Positions 50,353 through 55,910 of a DNA stretch of 55,910 nt are shown here, one piece after another (the stretch's first letter is position 1; every line of letters starts with the position of its first letter). The DNA comes from Lachnospiraceae bacterium (GTDB taxonomy: Bacteria > Bacillota > Clostridia > Lachnospirales > Lachnospiraceae), in the NCBI GenBank assembly GCA_009911185.1, contig QXWW01000028.1, positions 1 through 55,910 of the forward strand, given 5' to 3'. Position numbers and translations under genes: made by a program. Under the pieces are notes generated by a model. It made no database searches, had not been told where the DNA came from, and worked only from the letters and a program-made list of their open reading frames with translations.

Positions 50353-50802
50353 TTAACAAATCTCATCAGAATCCAGCATAATGGTAAATGGCCCGTCATT
50401 TATCAGTGAAATTTTCATATCTGCACCAAACTTTCCCGTTTGTACCACAGGAATTTGTTTTTGGCATTCTGAAATGATATATTCATACATGGTATTGGCA
50501 AATCCAGGATCGCCAGATTTTATAAAAGATGGACGATTTCCCTTTTTACAGTCTGCATATAACGTAAACTGTGAAATTAATAACAATTCTCCAGATACAT
50601 TTTCAAGAGAAAGATTTGTCTTTCCATGTTCATCCTCAAAAATTCTCAATCCAATTAATTTACGGATCATTTTATTTGCGATTTCTGTGTTATCTGTCTG
50701 ACAAATTCCAATAAATACAAGAAATCCATTTTGAATTTCTCCAATCACTTTTCCTTCTGTCTCCACAGAAGCACGATGCACACGTTGAATTAAAAACCTC
50801 AT
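50353..50802 (-). CDS. dtd: D-aminoacyl-tRNA deacylase (149 aa)
   Basis: Removes D-amino acids (and glycine from tRNA-Ala) wrongly attached to tRNA. The DTD signatures LISQFTLYADCKKGNRPSF (SQFT active-site motif) and NDGPFTIMLDS (the GP loop near the C-terminus) are present. Length is standard. ATG 50802 follows AGGGG seven bases ahead; the upstream frame from 50889 lies inside plsC. It begins 16 bases after the plsC stop, so the two form an operon. Confidence 0.95.
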   Translation of the reverse strand: MRFLIQRVHRASVETEGKVIGEIQNGFLVFIGICQTDNTEIANKMIRKLIGLRIFEDEHGKTNLSLENVSGELLLISQFTLYADCKKGNRPSFIKSGDPGFANTMYEYIISECQKQIPVVQTGKFGADMKISLINDGPFTIMLDSDEIC

Positions 50803-50818
50803 ATAAATCCCCTTTCTG

Positions 50819-51544
50819 TTAAGTTCTTGCAAATCCGGATTCCTCGATAACCTTCCCGATTCGTTCCTGAACAATTTTTGCAATATCAATTGTTTTTAAA
50901 TTTTTATATTCCTCATACAATAAAGGTTTTAAGTAATGTACTTGAGTGGTAACTTTACCAAGTGTAAAACTATTGAAAACCTTATATGAATCAATTAATG
51001 CCACCGGAACGATAGGCACTCTTGATTTCAAAGCACATTTAAAGCATCCTGGCTTAAAAGATCCCATTTGATTCTTATTATTAAAAACATACTCTCCCTC
51101 CGGAAAAATAATATACTTCCGTCCTTCTTTTACTTCCTCAGCTACTTCGTTTAATACAGACATTGCCTGGCGTACATTATTGCGATCCAGACGTTTTCCC
51201 TGGACTAAATCTACTATTTCATTTACTAAAATTTTATTTGATTTCATCTTGTCCATTACAAAGGAACATGGATGCTTGTGAGTTATCATAATTCCCAATG
51301 CATCATATTTCCCTTGATGATTGGAATACATGATATAACCGCCCTCTTTTGGTAGATTTTCTTCCCCATATATTTTTGTATGGATATGTCCAGTACGTTT
51401 CATTAATGTAATGGCATGACATACCAAACTGTAACGCTTTTTCTCTGAATATTTTTCCGGATGATTTGCCTGATACCGCATTTTGGGAATCATATAAGGC
51501 GCCCGGAATAAGTTCATAAATATAACATATAAAAATTTAATCAT
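50819..51544 (-). CDS. plsC: 1-acyl-sn-glycerol-3-phosphate acyltransferase-like protein (241 aa)
   Basis: Membrane-bound acyltransferase making phosphatidic acid. The HX4D catalytic motif is NHQGKYD, and the substrate-binding motif reads FPEGEYV where the usual form is FPEGTR, slightly unusual. VPIVPVALID is motif IV. The N-terminal hydrophobic stretch (FLYVIFMNLFRAPYMI) probably anchors it. I start at ATG 51544, seven bases from AGGAG; the ATG at 51550 sits too close. First gene of plsC-dtd. Confidence 0.88.
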   Translation of the reverse strand: MIKFLYVIFMNLFRAPYMIPKMRYQANHPEKYSEKKRYSLVCHAITLMKRTGHIHTKIYGEENLPKEGGYIMYSNHQGKYDALGIMITHKHPCSFVMDKMKSNKILVNEIVDLVQGKRLDRNNVRQAMSVLNEVAEEVKEGRKYIIFPEGEYVFNNKNQMGSFKPGCFKCALKSRVPIVPVALIDSYKVFNSFTLGKVTTQVHYLKPLLYEEYKNLKTIDIAKIVQERIGKVIEESGFART

Positions 51545-51571
51545 TTTCATTCTCCTCTGTTCACCTCTACT

Positions 51572-51600
51572 ATTATAAAAGGATTTATAAAAAAACTCAA
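51572..51600 (-). promoter_or_regulatory. Predicted sigma-A promoter for plsC-dtd
   Basis: On the reverse strand TTGAGT (51600-51595), a 17-base spacer and perfect TATAAT (51577-51572), 27 bases before the plsC start. An AAGGATTT/AAATCCTT stem overlaps the spacer and -35. Confidence 0.6.
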
Positions 51601-51739
51601 TAAAATCCTTATTTTTTTATAATTGAAATGTAATTTCAGTCCGTAAATGATACATAAGACAGCCGCCGTTGTTTAGGGGCGCTAATGTCGAAAAGTTATG
51701 TATACTGATGTTCTGGAATAGAAAAATTTCAATAAATTG

Positions 51740-51753
51740 CGAACAAATTTTCG
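51740..51753. promoter_or_regulatory. Candidate LexA (SOS) box at the lexA promoter
   Basis: CGAACAAATTTTCG, one mismatch from CGAAC-N4-GTTCG, lying 10 bases upstream of the lexA -35. The position fits autorepression, which is standard for lexA. Confidence 0.6.
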
Positions 51754-51763
51754 GAATATGTGT

Positions 51764-51792
51764 TTGCATTTTAGGGAAATCTGTGTTAAAAT
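51764..51792 (+). promoter_or_regulatory. Predicted sigma-A promoter for lexA
   Basis: TTGCAT (51764-51769), a 17-base spacer and TAAAAT (51787-51792), about 80 bases before the lexA ATG. The SOS box lies just upstream. Confidence 0.55.
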
Positions 51793-51873
51793 AGAAACAG
51801 TAAAGAAGTTAATTCATGACTTTTATTGATAATCCATGGAATTAATAAAAATAACATTCAGGAGGATGAAATT

Positions 51874-52488
51874 ATGGCATATGGAAAAATCAGTGATAAG
51901 CAAAAAGAAATTTTAGCATATATTAAGAGTGAGATTTTGAACCGGGGTTACCCGCCTGCAGTAAGAGATATTTGTGAAGCAGTTCATTTAAAGTCAACTT
52001 CCTCTGTCCACTCTCATTTAGAAACCCTGGAGAAGAATGGCTATATACGCAGAGATCCTACGAAACCGAGAGCCATTGAAATTATTGATGATACCTTTAA
52101 TCTAAGCCGAAGAGAGGTTGTTAATGTTCCGCTTCTAGGACGTGTAGCAGCAGGAGAGCCGCTACTTGCAGTAGAAAATGTCGAGACCTACTTCCCTATC
52201 CCAGCAGAATATATGCCTAACGAAGAAGCGTTTATATTAAAAGTCAAGGGGGAAAGTATGATCAACGCTGGTATTTTTGACGGCGACAACGTTCTTGTAA
52301 AGCGCCAGTCTACTGCATCTGACGGTGAAATGGTCGTAGCCTTGGTGGGAGATTCCGCTACGGTTAAGACTTTTTATAAAGAAAAAGATCATTATCGGCT
52401 TCAGCCAGAAAATGATACCATGGAACCTATTATTGTTGAGGAGTGTACTGTCCTGGGAAAAGTTTTTGGTGTATTTAGATTTTTTTAA
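51874..52488 (+). CDS. lexA: LexA repressor (204 aa)
   Basis: SOS regulator that cleaves itself when stimulated by RecA filaments. N-terminal winged helix (about 1-70, PPAVRDICEAVHLKSTSSVHSHL), the self-cleavage site A93-G94 (GRVAAGEP), and the Ser/Lys dyad S128 (KGESMI) and K165 (ATVKTF). Start ATG 51874 has AGGAGG upstream; the longer frame from 51826 has no such site. The gene stands alone with a candidate SOS box at its promoter. Confidence 0.97.
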   Translation: MAYGKISDKQKEILAYIKSEILNRGYPPAVRDICEAVHLKSTSSVHSHLETLEKNGYIRRDPTKPRAIEIIDDTFNLSRREVVNVPLLGRVAAGEPLLAVENVETYFPIPAEYMPNEEAFILKVKGESMINAGIFDGDNVLVKRQSTASDGEMVVALVGDSATVKTFYKEKDHYRLQPENDTMEPIIVEECTVLGKVFGVFRFF

Positions 52489-52533
52489 TTGTTTCCTTAC
52501 CAGTGTGCTGACCACTTGTAAATAAGTAATTAT

Positions 52534-52960
52534 ATGGTATGCCAAAAGAAAAATGAAGGTGATCCAAAAGGCAGAAAAGGAACCTACATAATTTTTTTAT
52601 CAGATGAAGATAAACACATCCTCCATGCTACTATCCTATCCATAATAAAAAACATGCACAATGGCAATCCGGCGCTGTCAAATACTTTTAGAGCTGAACG
52701 AAAATGCATCGCAGCATCTTTACAGATGCAGATTAAAAAACCTTTGATGTTAGTGAGTCGACAGTGTCAAATATTATTTCTGCTTATGTGAACGGCGCAT
52801 TCCTGCAACCATTAAAATTAATCGGAATCCACGTTCTGCCGTCAGACGCAAAACTGACGGCAAAATGGAAGCAGAGCTGATTGATCCGTATTACCTGCAA
52901 TTCCGCACCTGAAGGCTGCGGCTCGCTGAACCCCGCAGCTTTTAAAAAACCAGGCACGTC
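52534..52960 (+). pseudogene. N-terminal remnant of an IS630-family transposase (+ strand)
   Basis: Starts with GRKGTYIIFLSDEDKHIL, the usual IS630 N-terminal pattern. After a frame change around 52700-52760 it continues as FDVSESTVSNIISAYVNG, a helix-turn-helix stretch. In another frame follow RRIPATIKINRNPRSAVRRK and TDGKMEAELID, which match the IS630 DNA-binding region. The catalytic part is missing. At least two frameshifts are needed to connect the pieces, and no complete ORF remains. It is aimed at a second, opposed remnant starting at 52995. Confidence 0.65.
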
Positions 52961-52994
52961 TGGAAGGATACAATTGGGAGTGAATCAATCGGGC

Positions 52995-53733
52995 TTACTT
53001 TAAAAAAATGATGATCTTTTCCGCATCCGGATACATGACATCTGAAAAGCATTTTATCTCTTCCGCCCAGTCATTGACTATCTTGTGCTCTCTCACGCTG
53101 ACATGAGGGGCATCTCCCAGTGGTTCTGCTAACGCAAAATACTGCATGTACCGTTTCTGACGTACTCCGAATCTACTTTCTGTCCACTGCCGAAACGCAT
53201 TGGGCGGGACTCCCTTGCATCTCCCGGCAGCTGGTATGGCTTCCATCCATGCAGACAACGGGATGTGCCGGATCATAGGGCATTTCATATACATCCAGGA
53301 CACTTCCCCATGCAGGCGATAAATTCCGCAGAATCCTTTGGTGGGATTACACCAGTAATCTTTCAGGTGGGTCGAAGTTCCTTCTCTTAATACTTTACGG
53401 AATTGCTCTTCTGCTGACCGGGGTTTCAAGCACAATGCAGGATTATCTCTTCCAGAAAGCACAGTGTTCATCTTCAATGCCCTTCCGGAACTGGCCCGCA
53501 GGCAACGTATGAGTTCTGCCTCCGCACGGCCGTCCAGCTTGCGCAATAGGTACTGGATTGGGACTGATATTGTATTTGACAATATCATCAATTCCCTTTT
53601 GTATATAGTCTTTGACAAAATTAGAGAACGTTGCAGGACAAACAGCATAAGTATGCGCAATCTGATCATGGATCTGACCTGTTCCCTGTACTGTATCAAG
53701 ATCCCGCAGGATCTGACAGCGCTTCAATAACAT
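52995..53733 (-). pseudogene. IS630-family transposase remnant (- strand)
   Basis: From ATG 53733 the frame reads LLKRCQILRDLDTVQGTGQI, then AHTYAVCPATFSNFV (helix-turn-helix). Near 53545 the meaningful frame shifts to LLRKLDGRAEAELI, and further on HLKDYWCNPTKGF. Around 53250 another frame carries VVCMDGSHTSC, probably the first catalytic Asp block. The last part reads LAEPLGDAPHVSVREHKIVN, then DWAEEIKCFSDVMYPDAEKI, and it stops at 52995 before the remaining DDE residues. Several frameshifts plus C-terminal loss make it non-functional. Confidence 0.75.
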
Positions 53734-53769
53734 ACCTCCGTTCCTGCACTTTGCTATTTGAGTTTTATC

Positions 53770-53911
53770 ATTATCTGGTTTCAGCCTTCACTCAATGTTT
53801 CCTGTTAACATTTCGGAGAATAGAGTCGCTCTTTAACACGGTATCCTCTCTGATTCTGTCACGAGTTTTTTTGCCACAAGCAGGACAACGTATCCATTCT
53901 ATTTTACACAT
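53770..53911 (-). pseudogene. Broken cysteine-rich KTR-type small protein gene
   Basis: From ATG 53911 the frame reads MCKIEWIRCPACGKKTRDRI, then REDTVLK, closely resembling the short KTR-domain zinc-ribbon-like proteins found in Tn916-like and other integrative elements. The true frame then shifts: the next frame gives LYSPKC, a stop codon, then QETLSEG and another stop, where intact relatives continue through a second CxxC. So a frameshift and in-frame stops have destroyed it. It abuts the IS630 remnant and suggests a vanished mobile element. Confidence 0.6.
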
Positions 53912-53929
53912 ATAATTTTTTCTCTTATA

Positions 53930-54574
53930 TCAAAAATACTCATCATGTATCTGTTTAAACAGATCCTTCTTTTTTAAACCATTCCTTTTTGCTTGAGGAT
54001 AAAAAAAAGAAAAAGATGCTTGTAATTTCCAAAGAAATCTCGACCAATTTGGAGAAATGAATAAATCTTTCCCCCCATCTAAAGCGTTAATATTATAGGC
54101 TAATTCTTTGAAAGCTCTTCCGATATTTTTATTTGGTCCATGCCCTAAAGGGATATCTTTACAAAAAGGTAGCATTTCGCCAGCTCCAATACCAATTCCT
54201 TGCCCCCATGTCAGCCCCATTGCACTGCACCAATTTTTCATCTGGTCTAAGGCTATATGATTTTGCTGTCCTTCATAAAAACCGTTATTTATAATGCAAT
54301 ATATCATCTTTTTCCTAAATAAATGTTTTTGCTTTTCCAATTCAATAAGAAAGCTTAGCATATGAGCAGGAATGCTGTCTACATAAAGGGGAAATGCAAA
54401 AATGAGTACGTCACAACTCCCAATTTCTGCAAATTGGATTTTATCCCAATTAGTCCTATTGATATGATATACTGAAACCCTGTTATCGCTTATAAACGGA
54501 ATAAGATATTCGATCATCAATTCAGTTGTACTCTTCCCTGGTTTAGGACTCCCGTTAATAATACTAATCTTCAT
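53930..54574 (-). CDS. Flavodoxin/NADPH-dependent FMN reductase-like protein (214 aa)
   Basis: Begins ISIINGSPKPGKSTTELMI, the FMN phosphate-binding loop of the flavodoxin-fold reductases, followed by DVLIFAFPLYVDSIPAHM (ring-binding loop) and KKMIYCIINNGFYEGQQN. A roughly 60-residue C-terminal extension (SPNWSRFLWKLQASFSFFYP) may pack on the fold or the membrane. The substrate is unknown. Its start overlaps the upstream gene by four bases, and AGGAGA precedes it. Part of the TetR-controlled operon. Confidence 0.82.
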   Translation of the reverse strand: MKISIINGSPKPGKSTTELMIEYLIPFISDNRVSVYHINRTNWDKIQFAEIGSCDVLIFAFPLYVDSIPAHMLSFLIELEKQKHLFRKKMIYCIINNGFYEGQQNHIALDQMKNWCSAMGLTWGQGIGIGAGEMLPFCKDIPLGHGPNKNIGRAFKELAYNINALDGGKDLFISPNWSRFLWKLQASFSFFYPQAKRNGLKKKDLFKQIHDEYF

Positions 54575-55080
54575 AGAACATTTATCTCCTCAGAAAGTTG
54601 AACGATGGATTCAAAAAATGAAACGGAATAATCGGATGCAGAAAAGTTAATGCTATTGGCCCTAACTAACTTTTTTGCGGTAGCCATTTCCGATAAGGTA
54701 AGATTTTCGCCATAAAAATAGGTACTGAATTTAAAATTATTTTTATATCTTTTCTGATGATGTGTTTCATTATTCTGTATTTTGAAGAAAGGAAGTAAGT
54801 ACGAAATACTCCGGTCTAAAATATTTTTTACAAATGGGCTATATCCCCCATATAAACATTTACTGATAACTATAACATTGTCAGCTCTTGAAAATATTTC
54901 GCCTAGATTTTCATAACCATCTTTTATTACACATTTTCCAGGCGTCTTTATCCAACATCCAAAACATCCTACACAATTCTTAATAAATCCTCTATCTGAT
55001 ATAATATGATTATTTTCACCGGTATTATGAAATAGCCTTTCAAACTCTTGCTTGCCTAAATCATGTATTAAAATATTCAT
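54571..55080 (-). CDS. Flavodoxin-family protein with a Cys-rich loop (169 aa)
   Basis: Resembles NAD(P)H-dependent flavin reductases of the iron-sulfur-flavoprotein type: a CVGCFGCWIKTPGKCVIKD segment near residue 36 is the typical Cys-rich loop, followed by NVIVISKCLYGGYSPFVKNILDRS. The usual N-terminal GSPR phosphate loop is degenerate (ILIHDLGKQ). AAAGGA lies eight bases ahead of ATG 55080. It lies 20 bases downstream of tetR and overlaps the next gene by ATGA, so all three form one operon. Confidence 0.8.
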   Translation of the reverse strand: MNILIHDLGKQEFERLFHNTGENNHIISDRGFIKNCVGCFGCWIKTPGKCVIKDGYENLGEIFSRADNVIVISKCLYGGYSPFVKNILDRSISYLLPFFKIQNNETHHQKRYKNNFKFSTYFYGENLTLSEMATAKKLVRANSINFSASDYSVSFFESIVQLSEEINVL

Positions 55081-55100
55081 TTACTATATTCCTTTCATTG

Positions 55101-55694
55101 CTATACATATGGAATTGAAATGGATTTAATAATTTCCTCTATCCTCAATTCCCAATTATCATCATATTCAACATTAGGCATTGTAATAATAGCGGCTAAT
55201 CCATGCACTAATGCCCACATAGCAATAATCTTATCTTGTATCATCTTCTCAGGTAATTCCGCCCTATGAAAAATTGAAATTGCCGCCTTTTGCAAAATAG
55301 CAAGTGGTGTATTATCCCGATTATTTGAATGATCTAATGACAGCTTTATACTGATATTTTTTCGTGAAAACAAAAAATCGTAGTAGAAAGGATTTCGGTA
55401 AAAAAACATTACATAAGTTTTTCCGAGCATTGGAAGTAGTAAATTGGTATCCTCATATTCTTCAAAAGCTTTCTCCAATGAGGCAGTGAATAATTCTATT
55501 ATGTGCTGCTGTATTGCAATCAGAAATTCATCTTTATTCTTAAAGTGTGCATACGGAGCAGCATTGCTAACACCACACTTTGCAGCTACCTTTCGTAAAG
55601 ATAATGCTTCTTCGCCCTCCTGCTTGATTAACTTAATTCCCATTTCAATGAGGGAGTGACGTAAATCACCATGATGATACGATTTGCATTTCAT
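55101..55694 (-). CDS. TetR/AcrR family transcriptional regulator (197 aa)
   Basis: N-terminal HTH (HGDLRHSLIEMGIKLIKQEG, then LSLRKVAAKCGVSNAAPYAHFKNKDEFL, about 8-55), ligand-binding helical C-terminus of usual length. The opening YHHGDLRHSLIE with YAHFKNKDEF is the AcrR-like style. GGAGG stands six bases before ATG 55694. Two palindromic sites flank its promoter, predicting autorepression and control of the two flavodoxin-like genes downstream. The inducer is unknown, perhaps a quinone-like or nitro compound given the reductase-type partners. Confidence 0.93.
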   Translation of the reverse strand: MKCKSYHHGDLRHSLIEMGIKLIKQEGEEALSLRKVAAKCGVSNAAPYAHFKNKDEFLIAIQQHIIELFTASLEKAFEEYEDTNLLLPMLGKTYVMFFYRNPFYYDFLFSRKNISIKLSLDHSNNRDNTPLAILQKAAISIFHRAELPEKMIQDKIIAMWALVHGLAAIITMPNVEYDDNWELRIEEIIKSISIPYV

Positions 55695-55709
55695 TCAACA
55701 TCCTCCAAT

Positions 55710-55724
55710 CTTAACACCGTAAAG
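55710..55724. promoter_or_regulatory. TetR operator candidate 1
   Basis: CTTAACACCGTAAAG, a palindrome of the form CTTAAC-N3-GTnAAG. It lies just after the -10 of the tetR promoter, so a bound repressor would block transcription. Same pattern as the second site 30 bp away. Confidence 0.7.
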
Positions 55725-55753
55725 ATAATATCACACAATCTTAACGCTGTCAA
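55725..55753 (-). promoter_or_regulatory. Predicted sigma-A promoter of the tetR operon
   Basis: On the reverse strand a perfect TTGACA (55753-55748), a 17-base spacer and TATTAT (55730-55725). The -35 lies inside operator 2, and operator 1 directly follows the -10. Confidence 0.8.
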
Positions 55754-55754
55754 G
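55740..55754. promoter_or_regulatory. TetR operator candidate 2, centre of an 18-bp inverted repeat
   Basis: CTTAACGCTGTCAAG, the same half-sites as operator 1, centre-to-centre 30 bp. It sits in the middle of a perfect inverted repeat with 18-bp arms (55725-55742 and 55752-55769) and a nine-base spacer. Confidence 0.75.
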
Positions 55755-55769
55755 ATTGTGTGATATTAT

Positions 55770-55910
55770 TTTCAAGCTTTGCAAATTTTTCCTGATTGAT
55801 TGCGATTTTACACAAATCTTCTGTCTCATACCATGAGATGGTCAAGCTTTTTTGTAACACTTACAAGGAAAAGTTTTTTTGTATCATGCCTGCATCCTTT
55901 TTTCAAATGG
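55770..55910. other. Right-edge stretch, possible end of a reverse-strand gene
   Basis: On the reverse strand a frame reads SLTISWYETEDLCKIAINQE, then KFAKLENNITQS and a stop (55738-55740) inside operator 2. Another frame open to the window edge reads LVSVTKKLDHLMV and stops. The pieces look protein-like, but neither has a start inside the window. A truncated or frameshifted gene is possible. Confidence 0.25.

Noticed and set aside
53464-53915. + strand frames over the IS630/KTR scar
   Set aside because: They run antisense to recognisable transposase and KTR fragments and show no start signals.
1-55910. CRISPR arrays, rRNA, tRNA or long tandem repeats
   Set aside because: No regularly spaced repeats, no rRNA signatures and no cloverleaf-like stretch ending in CCA were noticed on reading the gaps; a dedicated scan was not possible.

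Overview
The window reads as the chromosome of a Gram-positive, spore-forming-lineage Clostridia, most likely a Lachnospiraceae (gut Firmicutes). This is inferred from gene families and gene order rather than a marker gene: a yqfC-yqfD-phoH-HD protein-ybeY sporulation-type cluster, radC-mreBCD-PBP2-minCDE-rodA-mgsA, ylmE-sepF-ylmH, a XerS-like recombinase, strong AGGAGG ribosome binding sites with frequent TTG/GTG starts, and sigma-A promoters with 17-base spacers. No rRNA, tRNA or CRISPR array was seen.

Layout. 1-2.8 kb: an unrecognised small gene, an Rpn-family nuclease and a decayed IS256-type insertion sequence. 3.1-9.9 kb: carB with its own promoter, a methyl-accepting chemotaxis protein, and pyrimidine-nucleoside phosphorylase. 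9.9-17 kb: yqfC, yqfD, phoH, a degenerate PgpH-like HD membrane protein, ybeY, a DUF3048 lipoprotein and a MurJ/SpoVB-type flippase. 17-19.4 kb: a sodium:neurotransmitter-symporter family gene (reverse strand) and a beta-carbonic anhydrase. 19.4-29.9 kb: a BofC-like membrane protein, two flavoproteins, mutS, mutL, miaA and a PLP enzyme of the YnbB type. 30-40.4 kb: the cell-shape and division-site cluster radC, mreB, mreC, mreD, PBP2, minC, minD, minE, rodA, mgsA and a DacA-like carboxypeptidase. 40.5-41.3 kb: a small P-loop protein, a string of hairpins and a DUF378 membrane protein. 41.4-48.2 kb: an HlyD-like membrane protein, ylmE, sepF, ylmH, aroB, lspA, rluD and a cytidylate-kinase-like protein. 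48.2-52.5 kb: a XerS-like recombinase, a VOC protein, plsC-dtd and lexA. 52.5-53.9 kb: a scar of two opposed IS630-type transposase remnants plus a broken KTR-type cysteine-rich gene. 53.9-55.9 kb: a TetR regulator with two flavodoxin-like genes behind a clear autoregulatory operator.

How it works together: most of the window is housekeeping. It covers envelope growth (MreBCD, PBP2, RodA, flippase, carboxypeptidase), division-site choice (MinCDE, SepF), mismatch repair and the SOS response (MutS, MutL, LexA), tRNA/ribosome maturation (MiaA, YbeY, RluD, YlmH, Dtd), pyrimidine metabolism, and late chromosome processing (XerS-like). The accessory parts are the two insertion-sequence scars and the TetR/flavodoxin operon. 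I found no large, clearly new multi-gene system. The most unusual signals are catalytic-site losses in otherwise conserved proteins (HD motif lost in the PgpH-like protein, altered phosphate-2 loop in MreB, GGDQQ changed to GGSQQ in MgsA), a roughly 250-residue insertion in PBP2, candidate LexA boxes at lexA and before mutL, a chain of hairpins next to DUF378, an isolated 36-bp palindrome after dtd, and a paired TetR operator.
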